From an uncultured archaeon (GTDB lineage Archaea > Thermoproteota > Nitrososphaeria_A > Caldarchaeales > Calditenuaceae): a stretch of DNA of 64,000 bases. Under the pieces are notes generated by a model, which searched no databases, was not told the DNA's origin, and saw only the letters and a list, made by a program, of their open reading frames with translations. The position numbers were made by a program, and so were the translations under genes. Where the stretch lies: contig CALIKS010000001.1 in assembly GCA_938017985.1 (NCBI GenBank), positions 210,745-274,744 of the forward strand, in the 5' to 3' direction. How positions within the stretch are numbered: position 1 is the first letter of the stretch; the number at the start of each line of letters is the position of its first letter. Positions 28,111-37,809 of this stretch are shown here, one piece after another.

Positions 28111-28812
28111 TTACCTTCGATATTTATAATAATGACATTTTTCGTTTATAATGCATTTTTCACATAGAGGGTTCTTCGCTTTACAGATTTTTCTTCCATG
28201 CATAATTAATAGTAAATGCGCCGTATGCCTGTCATCTGGGTTAAATATTTGGTCTAGCTTTCTTCTTATGTCCTCATACCCCGCGTTGTATGGCACCAAA
28301 CCAAGCCTTTTAGCTATTCGAGATATATGAGTATCGACGGGCACTGTTTTTAATATACCGCAATTAAGTAAGAGAACATCACTAGTCTTTGGGCCGACAT
28401 TTGGCAAACTCATTAGCTCCTTTCTAATATCAATATTCTTATTCTTTAGCAGTTTTGAAAGGTCCCCGTCATACTTAGATATGATTATTTTGGATAATTT
28501 TTTTAATGCCTTAGACTTTGACTTATTTAAGCCTGCTGGTCTAATCGCCGAGGAAATCGTCCTGACGTTTAGTCGGGCAATACCGCAAGGTGTTATATCC
28601 GTAATCTTCTCCAAGTTTCTATACGCAGTAACCGCGGCTTTGTCAGTAGAGTTTTGAGACAATATCGTCGCTACTAATATCTTAAATGGATCTTTATATC
28701 CACTGTCCTTAAAAACGGATGAAAAGTAAAAATATGCTTGATTATACGTTGAGCGCAGTTTTTCAATTAACCATTCGCCAAGTTTTCCTTCGTTATCGAT
28801 TAGTATGGACAT
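28111..28812 (-). CDS. nth: Endonuclease III-type DNA glycosylase/AP lyase
   Basis: ILSQNSTDKAA, LMSLPNVGPKTSDVLL, VPVDTHISRIAKRLG, 4Fe-4S loop CKAKNPLCEKCIINEKC. Confidence 0.93.
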   Translation of the reverse strand: MSILIDNEGKLGEWLIEKLRSTYNQAYFYFSSVFKDSGYKDPFKILVATILSQNSTDKAAVTAYRNLEKITDITPCGIARLNVRTISSAIRPAGLNKSKSKALKKLSKIIISKYDGDLSKLLKNKNIDIRKELMSLPNVGPKTSDVLLLNCGILKTVPVDTHISRIAKRLGLVPYNAGYEDIRRKLDQIFNPDDRHTAHLLLIMHGRKICKAKNPLCEKCIINEKCHYYKYRR

Positions 28813-28916
28813 TTAGAATTAACTGGTGTTTATTTCATTTAAATTTTAATGAAGCTTTCAAGACCAATTAATTATTGAATACTTATATTATGGCTAAAAT
28901 ACATGAGATTTGAAAA

Positions 28917-29834
28917 TTGATATCGCAGTCTCTCATCATTCGTTTGATTAAACCATTTTTTACAGCGACACGACACTTGATTATGCGGCCATACACAATA
29001 AAATATCCATACGAAAGGATACGAAATCTTTTGTCTGAAAATTATAAGTACGATCCCAAGGCTGGAATAGCTTATCCAGGATATAAAGGAAGACACGTCC
29101 TCTATCTAAATAAATGTACTGGATGTAGCCTATGCGATTTAACATGTCAGAACATTGCAGAGGCAATAACAATGGTTTACGCATACGATATATCGTTACA
29201 AATTGATGAAAAAAATTATGACGCAGCGTTAAAAGGTGAACAAAAGATTGCTGAACTAATAAATGAAATAATCAAAGGCCTGCAAGATGTCACTTCAATT
29301 TTTCGAATCAAAAGAAGTGTATCTCATCCGATGGGCATTTTTTATCCAGAGATAAACAGGTATGTTAATGAAGATGGCACGATTTTAATTAGGCTTAACA
29401 AGGAGCCCTTATGGGAGAATAGGTCAGACTTATTATCCTTAAAATATCTATCAAGTTCCTTTAAGAGGTTGAGCTCGATTGGATGGAAAGTGATAAAGAC
29501 AATAGATAAATCTCCAGACATGGAAGGTTATTCTATTTCGAATGATACATATAGTATTAAATTGATAATTGAGAAAAGAGATTTTAAACTTGAACAGAAT
29601 AAGAAATCGTATTTCCCTCAGGTCGATTATGGGCGTTGTGTTTTTTGTGGCTTCTGTGTAGATGCGTGTCCATTCTTAGCATTAGAAATGTCTCAAGACA
29701 TTGAACTTTCATCTATCTCTAGGCAGGGGCTTGTCTATAATCCAATAGCTCTTTCAGCAAAAGGATTATCTACTCCACCACCATCAACCAATCCTATCGA
29801 CGCGATATATGGCTGGTTAAAAAATAAGATTTAA
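28917..29834 (+). CDS. nuoI: NuoI-like ferredoxin subunit with large insertion
   Basis: CTGCSLCDLTCQNIAEAI and CVFCGFCVDACPFLAL, separated by about 170 residues; RPYTIKYPYE N-terminus. Confidence 0.8.
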   Translation: MISQSLIIRLIKPFFTATRHLIMRPYTIKYPYERIRNLLSENYKYDPKAGIAYPGYKGRHVLYLNKCTGCSLCDLTCQNIAEAITMVYAYDISLQIDEKNYDAALKGEQKIAELINEIIKGLQDVTSIFRIKRSVSHPMGIFYPEINRYVNEDGTILIRLNKEPLWENRSDLLSLKYLSSSFKRLSSIGWKVIKTIDKSPDMEGYSISNDTYSIKLIIEKRDFKLEQNKKSYFPQVDYGRCVFCGFCVDACPFLALEMSQDIELSSISRQGLVYNPIALSAKGLSTPPPSTNPIDAIYGWLKNKI

Positions 29835-29911
29835 ATAAAGTCAGGAGAAAAATAGAGATATAGAATCTATCATATTAAATTTATATATCAGGCAAAGAAT
29901 CTAAACAATGT

Positions 29912-31006
29912 ATGAGTGACGTAAAAGTAGTAGACCTTATCAAGAAATTTGACAAGGTACTTGCTGTAAATGGAGTATCTATTGACATTAAGAGCGGTGA
30001 TTTCGTTGTTTTGCTGGGACCTTCAGGCTGTGGAAAGACGACGACGCTTAGATGTATCGCTGGACTTGAATCACCTGATTCTGGAGAAATTTATATTGAG
30101 GACAGACTTGTTAATGATCTTCCACCTAAAGATAGAGATGTCGCCATGGTATTCCAGAATTATGCCCTGTATCCACACATGACTGCCTTTGATAATATCG
30201 CATTTCCACTAAAAATGAGGAAGGTGCCGAAGGATGAAATTGAGAGACGAGTAAAGGAAGTCGCTAAACTTTTAAACATTGAACATCTGCTAAGCAGGAA
30301 GCCTAGGCAACTTAGTGGAGGAGAACAGCAGAGAGTAGCGTTAGGTAGAGCATTGGTTCGTAAGCCCAAAGTGTTCTTGATGGATGAGCCACTAAGCAAT
30401 CTTGACGCAAAATTAAGAATATTCATGAGAGCAGAGCTGAAGCGTCTTCAGAAGGAATTAAAAGTGACGACTGTATATGTCACTCATGACCAGGCAGAAG
30501 CCATGGCTATGGCTGACAAGATCGCTGTTATGAACAATGGTAAACTTCTACAATATGATGAACCTTCAGCAATTTATCATCGTCCCGCAAGTATTTTTGT
30601 GGCAGCTTTTCTCGGAAGCCCACCAATGAACATGATAAAGACGTCTATGTCTCGGAAAAACGGCGATTTAGTGCTTGATGCAGGTGCATTTATGTATAAA
30701 CTCCCTAAAGAAATAGGCGATTTAGTGTCTAACCAGGCATCATCATCAGAGGTTTACTTGGGTGTCCGACCAGAAGACTTATTGGTCTCAGTAGAGAAGT
30801 CTCCGAACTCTGTTTTTAGCGCGGAAGTATATGTCGTGGAGCCTCAGGGACCAAACCTCGTCTTAGACCTTAGAGTAGGCGACCAGATAATAAAAGCTTT
30901 GACACCACTGACTCTGGATGTAAAACTCGGCCAGCAAGTATGGGTGGGATTTGACCTTAAGAAAGCCCATATATTTGATGGTAGAACAGAAGCAACATTG
31001 TATTAA
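29912..31006 (+). CDS. Sugar-type ABC transporter ATP-binding protein (MalK/UgpC family)
   Basis: GPSGCGKTTTLR, LSGGEQQRVALGRALVRKPKVFLMDEPLSNLDAKLR, C-terminal TOBE region (GVRPED). Confidence 0.94.
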   Translation: MSDVKVVDLIKKFDKVLAVNGVSIDIKSGDFVVLLGPSGCGKTTTLRCIAGLESPDSGEIYIEDRLVNDLPPKDRDVAMVFQNYALYPHMTAFDNIAFPLKMRKVPKDEIERRVKEVAKLLNIEHLLSRKPRQLSGGEQQRVALGRALVRKPKVFLMDEPLSNLDAKLRIFMRAELKRLQKELKVTTVYVTHDQAEAMAMADKIAVMNNGKLLQYDEPSAIYHRPASIFVAAFLGSPPMNMIKTSMSRKNGDLVLDAGAFMYKLPKEIGDLVSNQASSSEVYLGVRPEDLLVSVEKSPNSVFSAEVYVVEPQGPNLVLDLRVGDQIIKALTPLTLDVKLGQQVWVGFDLKKAHIFDGRTEATLY

Positions 31007-31070
31007 TTTTTCAAGTGATTTCTAATAGAGATATCTAATATAGTGGCAGTAGTAATATTTTTCTGTAAAA

Positions 31071-31421
31071 ATGGTGTCAGAAGTAGATATTGACATATTA
31101 AACGATGCATTACAGGTTTTAAACAAAGTAAGAGCGTCTTTGCGGAGCTTTTTAGAAACAGATGACTATAGTTTCATAGAGGAGGCATATAAATATTGCT
31201 TAGAACTTATGGATGATCAACGGTTAAGTAATTATAATCTTCATGGAAAAGACGATCTATTGAAGAATCTAGCATCAATCCTCGAGAAGGTACGTTCACA
31301 TAAAACTAACTTAAATCTTATAGAACATGGATTATTAGTCCAGCAGGTTGTTTATGCATTGACCCGAGCAAACATAATGGCAGTTGGCATCGAGTTTAGA
31401 ATAAAGAGATACAGGGGTTAA
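31071..31421 (+). CDS. Hypothetical helical protein, 116 aa
   Basis: ATG-initiated, convergent with nuoH; no motif. Confidence 0.5.
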   Translation: MVSEVDIDILNDALQVLNKVRASLRSFLETDDYSFIEEAYKYCLELMDDQRLSNYNLHGKDDLLKNLASILEKVRSHKTNLNLIEHGLLVQQVVYALTRANIMAVGIEFRIKRYRG

Positions 31422-31429
31422 TGCCTCAT

Positions 31430-32479
31430 TTAGAATCCCAAGAGAATGATTGTTAATAAAAGATTTATGAATCCAATAGGTATAAGATATCTCCAGCCAA
31501 GGTCTAAGACTTTTTCTATGGTAACCCTAGGATAAGCGCCCCTAATTATGACCAGTATCGTGAACAATATTAATGCCTTGAATATCACCCAAAATGGAGC
31601 CGATACTGTCTCAGGAATATAAGGAATTTGAGGACCATGCCATCCGCCTAGGTATAGGAGAGATGCTAAGATACAAAGTGACAGAGTTTTTTCATATGAT
31701 GTGAATTGTATCATCAAAAAATACACCCCTGAATATTCAGTATGCCAACCAGACACAATTTCGCTTTCAGCTGTTGGTATATCAAACGGAATTCTCTCGG
31801 ACTCAGCCATCATTGTAATAAAAAATACAATGAATCCGATAAATTGAGGTATGATAAATGGCATACCACGCTGCGATTCTACAATTTTTATTATGTCAAA
31901 AGACCTTGCCATTAAAATTATCCCAGTAAGAGCTATAAAGAGTGGGACTTCATATCCAAAGAGCTGTAATGCAAACCTAGTCATCCCGATAAAAGGATAT
32001 TTACTCCTAGCCGTGTAGGCCGCCAATATGATTGGTAAAGGACTTATGGCTAGGACGCCGAAGAAAAGCAAGAGGCCTATATCGGATGGATAAATTATCC
32101 ACTCCGGGCTAAACGGTAAGAACGCAAACAATAATAATGCTAATATTAATGCTACAGGGGGCATCATTACAAAAGAATATTTATTCCTGACGTCAGGTAC
32201 GACTCTTTCTTTTGATAAGATCTTTAACGCATCTGCTACCAACTGAAGAATACCACTTACTTTCCCGACATGTAACGGACCAACTCTGAGCATGATTCTA
32301 GCAAGGATTTTCCGCTCATACCAAACGGCAAACAGTCCTAGGATTATGCCGAAGAGAGCGCCAGGGAAAATTACTGCCTTAACGAATGGCTCACTAAATG
32401 TATACTTAATCACTGTTCTGACAGACTCAGGGATAGAATTTAGAACGTTAATTAAAAATTGGACGTGGTCAAAAGGCAT
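31430..32479 (-). CDS. nuoH: NADH-quinone oxidoreductase subunit H
   Basis: WYERKILARIMLRVGPLHVG, LQLVADALKILSKE, AESERIPFDIPTAESEIVSGWHTEYSG. Confidence 0.96.
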   Translation of the reverse strand: MPFDHVQFLINVLNSIPESVRTVIKYTFSEPFVKAVIFPGALFGIILGLFAVWYERKILARIMLRVGPLHVGKVSGILQLVADALKILSKERVVPDVRNKYSFVMMPPVALILALLLFAFLPFSPEWIIYPSDIGLLLFFGVLAISPLPIILAAYTARSKYPFIGMTRFALQLFGYEVPLFIALTGIILMARSFDIIKIVESQRGMPFIIPQFIGFIVFFITMMAESERIPFDIPTAESEIVSGWHTEYSGVYFLMIQFTSYEKTLSLCILASLLYLGGWHGPQIPYIPETVSAPFWVIFKALILFTILVIIRGAYPRVTIEKVLDLGWRYLIPIGFINLLLTIILLGF

Positions 32480-32899
32480 TTAAACAACACCTCTCTCTAA
32501 TTTTTGAGTCAAGCTCTTTAGATACAGGCTTAAGTAAATAGAAATAGCCGTAACGAGAGATAGAACGATTATTCCGGCAATTAGAGCTTCCGAAGATTCC
32601 ATTAATGACATTGAAGTTACAAAAGCAATCAAAGCGAGAAGTGCATATGCAATATAGATTATAACGTAAGGAAAGTACTCGATCGGGTAGGGATTAATTC
32701 TATAAGGAAATGGTGTTTGCCCCGACTCAAAAGGTATCTTCTTAACTTTCGACGGTTTTCTTGGAGCAAGAATAACTGAAACCAAGTAAAATATAACTGG
32801 GGCAAGTATACAGAATGATGCATAAATGACAAAGGCATTTTGCAATATTTCCATGAGTAATTCCTGAACCAACTCATTTAACTCAAAAAGTTGCTGCAA
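32480..32899 (-). CDS. nuoA: NADH-quinone oxidoreductase subunit A
   Basis: KKIPFESGQTPF...Y; three TM segments; directly upstream of nuoH. Confidence 0.9.
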   Translation of the reverse strand: MQQLFELNELVQELLMEILQNAFVIYASFCILAPVIFYLVSVILAPRKPSKVKKIPFESGQTPFPYRINPYPIEYFPYVIIYIAYALLALIAFVTSMSLMESSEALIAGIIVLSLVTAISIYLSLYLKSLTQKLERGVV

Positions 32900-32976
32900 T
32901 ATAAATATATGAATTTTGAATGAGTGTATATTTTACTAGATTTGCGATATATTATCTGAAATAGTGCTAATGATAG

Positions 32977-34281
32977 TCATGGCATTAATCTGAACTTATC
33001 TCGAGGAAAGAGGATTGTTTCTCTAATGTTTGTTTTTCGGGTTAAAACCATTAATAGCCTCTCAAACCCTAGCCCCCATCCAGCATGTTGTGGCATTCCA
33101 TAATCATAGACCTTTAAATGATAATTAAACGCTGAGGGATTTAGTCCCTTTTCACGGATCCTCCTTTCTAATAATGCTCTATCAGAGATTCGTGTTCCTC
33201 CCGAGGATAATTCTAACCACTGATACATCAGATCAAAAGATTCTGATAATAATTCATTAGACTCGCATGGCTTTATGTAAAACGGTTTAGAATCTGTTGG
33301 AAAATGGGTTATAAAGTAAAATCCTAAATGTTTCCTTCCAAGCTGTCTTAGCTCTTCAGTTGTAAAGTCTTCTCCCCATTTCTTCTTTATCCCAATACTT
33401 TCTAATTCTCTTAAGGCTTCATCATACGTTATTCGCAGGAAAGGTCTTCTAGGAACTTTGAGGTTTACATTTAATAATTCAAGTTCTCTCTTTCTTTCAA
33501 AGAGTACTTTCATAATTACATGAACAATTAATCCTTCAAGAATATCCATAACGTCTTCATAGTTAGAAAAGGCAGCCTCGATATCTATAGAAGTAAACTC
33601 ACTAATGTGACGCCTGGTATGTGATTCTTCAGCCCTAAAGAATGGGCCTATTTCAAAAACGCGTTCAAAGATTGTTACTAGTTCCTCTTTATAGAGCTGT
33701 GGGCTTTGTGCAAGATATGCGATTTTATCAAAATACTTAACTTCAAATAAGCTAGCTCCTCCTTCAGTTGCTGTAGCTATTATCCGCGGCGTCCTGACTT
33801 CTACAAATCCTAATGAACGCAAGTACTCTCGACAAGCATTTAAGACCGTATCTCCTATCAAAAAAATTGCCCTATGCTCTGGACGTCTCAAGTCAAGTAT
33901 TCTATATTCAAGTCGAGTATTCATCGACGCTTTAACCTTCCCTACTACGTCATACGGTAATGGTTCAACCGACTTACTCAAAACTTTAATACTCATGACC
34001 TTAACTTCTGCACCTAATCTAGACTTAGGTTCAGCCCTAACTACACCATCTACCATTATGACAGATTCTTTACTGATCTTCTCCAATTCAGACAAACTTT
34101 CTTTGCTTAATTCGTTTCGCCTTAAGCTTAATTGGCAGGTTCCAGTAATATCGCGTAGAATTAAGAAAACAAGTGCTCCAAGGTCTCTGACTTCATGTAC
34201 CCAGCCTAGTAAATATCCCGCTAGACCATCATTACTTTCATTTACATCTGATGCGAAGATTCTTTTTTCTAGTTTCTGCAC
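32977..34281 (-). CDS. aspS: Aspartyl-tRNA synthetase (archaeal type)
   Basis: FEVRTPRIIATATEGGASLFEV (as VEVRTPRI), LAQSPQLYKEEL, FEIGPFFRAEESHTRRHISEFTSIDIE, GWGLGFERLLM. Confidence 0.93.
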   Translation of the reverse strand: MQKLEKRIFASDVNESNDGLAGYLLGWVHEVRDLGALVFLILRDITGTCQLSLRRNELSKESLSELEKISKESVIMVDGVVRAEPKSRLGAEVKVMSIKVLSKSVEPLPYDVVGKVKASMNTRLEYRILDLRRPEHRAIFLIGDTVLNACREYLRSLGFVEVRTPRIIATATEGGASLFEVKYFDKIAYLAQSPQLYKEELVTIFERVFEIGPFFRAEESHTRRHISEFTSIDIEAAFSNYEDVMDILEGLIVHVIMKVLFERKRELELLNVNLKVPRRPFLRITYDEALRELESIGIKKKWGEDFTTEELRQLGRKHLGFYFITHFPTDSKPFYIKPCESNELLSESFDLMYQWLELSSGGTRISDRALLERRIREKGLNPSAFNYHLKVYDYGMPQHAGWGLGFERLLMVLTRKTNIRETILFPRDKFRLMP

Positions 34282-34330
34282 CTACGCCACCACTGCTTTA
34301 TGAAATATATAACTACTACTAAAATTTAGT

Positions 34331-34834
34331 CTAGCTTGAGAGAAATCTTATCCTAATAGTCTTTCCTTTTAATAATTTTACAAGCTCAACGAGTGTTTGG
34401 TCAGGAATACTAATTTTAGACTTATTGTCTATTAAGAGTCCAAATTCTTCAGTTCCGTCGGGCAGCCATATCTTACTAATTGATACTAGTCTAGCGGGTG
34501 CAATTAATGCGCTTAAAAATTCATTAAAATTATAACTATCCCTCAATATCCTTACTTTTTTCTTACTTTTCGCATCGATTCTAGCCTCTAAAAGTAATAG
34601 TTGGGCCTGGCTGACATCTTCCATAAATCTTAGAAAAATATAAATTACTCCCTGTAACTCTACTGATTTTATATATTCAGAATTTTGCAGAAAAATAAAA
34701 TTTTTTTCTTCATCTAGTAGTGCAGCCATGATTTTTATGTCCAGCGGCGAGATAATGTTCTCTCGAAGCTTCGCTTCGCATTTTCCACAAAGTACACCGC
34801 TCTTTATGTCGAATTGGCATACCGGCAATTTCAA
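34331..34834 (-). CDS. NusA-like/KH-type archaeal RNA-binding protein
   Basis: CQFDIKSGVLCGKCEAKL N-terminal zinc motif; ARLVSISKIWLPDGTEEFGLLI; placement near translation genes. Confidence 0.55.
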   Translation of the reverse strand: MKLPVCQFDIKSGVLCGKCEAKLRENIISPLDIKIMAALLDEEKNFIFLQNSEYIKSVELQGVIYIFLRFMEDVSQAQLLLLEARIDAKSKKKVRILRDSYNFNEFLSALIAPARLVSISKIWLPDGTEEFGLLIDNKSKISIPDQTLVELVKLLKGKTIRIRFLSS

Positions 34835-34888
34835 GTTTCATCACCCGTCTTTGCATTCCAGCCCGCCTCCGATTAGTCTGCTGATGAA

Positions 34889-35158
34889 TTACTGACCAAC
34901 TCTTATTTCAATCGTACTGACGTTAACATCTCTCCCGTCTTGTCCCTTAATCATGTCTGTACCTATCTTAATCTCGTGGACCTTAAGGTCTTTAAAGAAT
35001 CTGTTTTTCAAGATCTGCACGACATCTACAGCTCTGCTAATTGATCTTCCTCTGGCTTTTAACGTCACATTTTGTCCCTGCTGCAGCGATATCAGACACG
35101 CCAAGACATAGCTCATGGCCGGTTTCTTACCTATTAATACCGTTACTTCAGACGACAT
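34889..35158 (-). CDS. albA: DNA/RNA-binding protein Alba (second paralogue)
   Basis: VLIGKKPAMSYVLACLISLQQGQNVTLKARGRSISRAVDVVQILKNRF. Confidence 0.95.
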   Translation of the reverse strand: MSSEVTVLIGKKPAMSYVLACLISLQQGQNVTLKARGRSISRAVDVVQILKNRFFKDLKVHEIKIGTDMIKGQDGRDVNVSTIEIRVGQ

Positions 35159-35314
35159 GCACATCTACCTCTGTGGCTGGCGTGTTTACTAACGACATAC
35201 CACAATAAAAATATTATCTTTAAAAATAAGATAAGCGCTAAAAAACCGTACTTAATTGATGAATCATGATAAATATTGGTCATGCTCATCAGATATTAAT
35301 AATTATAGTGGATG

Positions 35315-35387
35315 TGGGCCGTCCCGGACTCGAACCGGGGACCTCCGCCGTGTGAGGGCGGCGTCATAACCACTAGACCAACGGCCC
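35315..35387 (-). tRNA. tRNA-Val (CAC)
   Basis: Reverse complement GGGCCGT...CCGCC-CTCACAC-GGCGG...ACGGCCCA. Confidence 0.96.
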
Positions 35388-35501
35388 AAATTTATCCTTT
35401 GGGTATAATGTACATTTTCTTTAATAAAAATTTTATGAATTTTTCGTACAGCAATATTGTTTGGAAATCTTTATTTAGAACTTAATATAAATTTCTCTAC
35501 T

Positions 35502-36902
35502 ATGAATAACAAAAAAGTTTTTCTTGATGAGAATGATATTCCGAGGCAATGGTATAACATTTTACCCGATTTGCCTGCCCAACTTCCGCCTCCAATTGAT
35601 CCTAATACCAGAGAACCAATTAACCCAAAAGCCTTAGAGAGAATTTTTCCACGAGCATTGATTGAGCAGGAGATTAGCGCTGATAGATGGATAGACATTC
35701 CTTCAGAAGTGCGGGATATATACACGATGTGGAGGCCAACTCCACTAATAAGAGCTAAGCGACTTGAGAAATTTTTAAAAACACCTGCGCGGATTTACTA
35801 CAAGTATGAAGGAGTAAGTCCTCCGGGTTCACATAAACCAAACACTGCGGTAGCTCAGGCGTATTATAACTATAAGGAAGGTATTGAGAGACTTGCCACC
35901 GAGACTGGTGCTGGACAATGGGGCTCTGCCTTGGCATTTGCTTGCAACTTATTCGGACTGAAATGTACTGTATATATGGTCAGGTCGAGTTACGATCAGA
36001 AGCCATATAGAAGAGTGCTTATGCATTGTTGGGGAGCTGATGTTTATCCTAGTCCAAGCAATAATACGAAATTTGGAAAAACAATACTTGATAAAAATCC
36101 TAATCATCCAGGAAGTCTCGGAATTGCTATTAGTGAAGCTATAGAGGATGCAGTTACTCATGAAAACGTAAAGTACAGTTTAGGAAGCGTGTTGAATCAT
36201 GTACTAATTCATCAAACAGTCCAAGGTCTCGAAGCGAAAAAGCAACTTGAAATTTTGAATGAATATCCCGACATAGTGGCAGGTTGTGTAGGTGGTGGTA
36301 GCAGCTTTTCAGGATTATTTTGGCCGTTTTATTATGATGTTTATGTTGCAAAGAAATCACCAAAGATGGTTAAGTTTATTGCAACTGAACCAACAGCTTG
36401 TCCAACAATGACGAGGGGAATATATACGTACGATTTTGGAGACACTGCTAAAAAGACACCTTTATTAGCCATGTATACTTTAGGCTCTGATTTCATACCA
36501 GCTCCTATTCACGCAGGTGGATTAAGATATCACGGCGATGCACCGACACTGTGTTTATTGCTGAAGCATCATCTAATTGAGCCGATCGCGTATAACCAAG
36601 TCCAAGTTTTTGAAGCTGCAACTATTTTTGCAAGGACTGAGGGAATAATTCCTGCTCCAGAACCATCCCACACTATTAGATACGTGATAGAAGAGGCCTT
36701 ACGCTGTAAACACACAGGCGAAGAAAAAGTAATCCTCTTCAACTTATGCGGCCATGGCTACTTCGACCTCCAAGCATACCAAGAATTCTTTGAAGGCAAA
36801 CTACCGGCATGGGAATATCCAGAAGAAGAAGTTAAGAAATCAATTGATAAGCATCTCGAAGAATATCCCTGGATAAAAGAACTACCATTCTTACGACAGT
36901 AA
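35502..36902 (+). CDS. trpB2: Tryptophan synthase beta chain, TrpB2 type
   Basis: [66 protein letters not shown]. Confidence 0.95.
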   Translation: MNNKKVFLDENDIPRQWYNILPDLPAQLPPPIDPNTREPINPKALERIFPRALIEQEISADRWIDIPSEVRDIYTMWRPTPLIRAKRLEKFLKTPARIYYKYEGVSPPGSHKPNTAVAQAYYNYKEGIERLATETGAGQWGSALAFACNLFGLKCTVYMVRSSYDQKPYRRVLMHCWGADVYPSPSNNTKFGKTILDKNPNHPGSLGIAISEAIEDAVTHENVKYSLGSVLNHVLIHQTVQGLEAKKQLEILNEYPDIVAGCVGGGSSFSGLFWPFYYDVYVAKKSPKMVKFIATEPTACPTMTRGIYTYDFGDTAKKTPLLAMYTLGSDFIPAPIHAGGLRYHGDAPTLCLLLKHHLIEPIAYNQVQVFEAATIFARTEGIIPAPEPSHTIRYVIEEALRCKHTGEEKVILFNLCGHGYFDLQAYQEFFEGKLPAWEYPEEEVKKSIDKHLEEYPWIKELPFLRQ

Positions 36903-36912
36903 GAAGCCTCAT

Positions 36913-36923
36913 TATATATAAAT
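36913..36923 (+). promoter_or_regulatory. Candidate TATA box for rpl40e
   Basis: TATATATAAAT 33 nt upstream of the L40e ATG; SD-like GAGGAGA follows. Confidence 0.4.
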
Positions 36924-36955
36924 ATTGGCATAAAACCTGTTAGAGGAGAACAGCT

Positions 36956-37117
36956 ATGCCAATTACTGATACTACTTTGTTGCAACTGGCCCAGCGAAAA
37001 AGATTAAACTACAAAATATGTCGTGACTGCGGTGCAAAGAATGCGCCCACAGCGGAGAAATGCAGGAAATGCAGAAGTTATAACTTAAGATGGAAGAAGC
37101 GTGAGATTAAGAGATAA
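36956..37117 (+). CDS. rpl40e: 50S ribosomal protein L40e
   Basis: MPITDTTLLQLAQRKRLNYKICRDCGAKNAPTAEKCRKCRSYNLRWKKREIKR; below the length cutoff of the ORF track. Confidence 0.95.
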   Translation: MPITDTTLLQLAQRKRLNYKICRDCGAKNAPTAEKCRKCRSYNLRWKKREIKR

Positions 37118-37140
37118 AATGCCGTAATCGTAGAAATAAT

Positions 37141-37809
37141 CTAAGCGACAAATAAATCTTCAAGAGATTTCTTAATAATTTTTACTGAGAATATCTCTGT
37201 AAAATTTTTCACGAAAATTCTTTTAACATCTTCTAATGATATGTCTCTACCTAAAATTTCGTTTAAAGATGTAATAAGGCTAGGCTCAAACCCGCAAGGT
37301 TTAATCATTTTGAAGTAATTTAAATTAACGTTTATATTTATTGCTACTCCATGATATGCTATCCAGTTCTTAATTGCTAATCCTATTGAGGCGATTTTTT
37401 TACCGTTGACCCATACTCCTGGCTTTTTATCCATCCTTTCAGCCGGAATACCATATTCCTTAAGCGTTAAGATACATACATTTTCTAGCATTTCTACGAA
37501 TTGAGGTACATCTAGACGCATTTTTATCAGGTTGACTATTGGATACGCGACAAGCTGCCCGGGACCATGATATGTAGCTGATCCTCCTCTCTCCACTTTG
37601 ATGACAGGAATATCCGTTCCGGGAATATCTTCTAATTTTCCTCGCTTACCAATGGTGTAGACGTGGGGATGTTCAACTGTTATTAAAACATCGGGAAGTT
37701 CATTTACAAGTCTCTTGTTCACAAGGTGTCTTTGAAAGTTTAGCGCTTTATTATACTCCATGAATCCAAGATCAAGATGATACATTATACGTTCATGAAA
37801 TCTTGACAT
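37141..37809 (-). CDS. lipB: Lipoyl(octanoyl) transferase
   Basis: VTVEHPHVYTIGKRG, VERGGSATYHGPGQLVAYPIV, PGVWVNGKKIASIGLAIKNWIAYHGVAIN. Confidence 0.95.
   Translation of the reverse strand: MSRFHERIMYHLDLGFMEYNKALNFQRHLVNKRLVNELPDVLITVEHPHVYTIGKRGKLEDIPGTDIPVIKVERGGSATYHGPGQLVAYPIVNLIKMRLDVPQFVEMLENVCILTLKEYGIPAERMDKKPGVWVNGKKIASIGLAIKNWIAYHGVAININVNLNYFKMIKPCGFEPSLITSLNEILGRDISLEDVKRIFVKNFTEIFSVKIIKKSLEDLFVA

Noticed and set aside
35165-35314. Possible C/D box RNA (TTGATGA...) upstream of tRNA-Val(CAC)
   Set aside because: A C-box-like match exists but no D box at suitable spacing.
35457-35501. N-terminal extension of TrpB2
   Set aside because: The ATG at 35502 ([14 protein letters not shown]) fits TrpB2 homologues; the upstream part overlaps the likely promoter.
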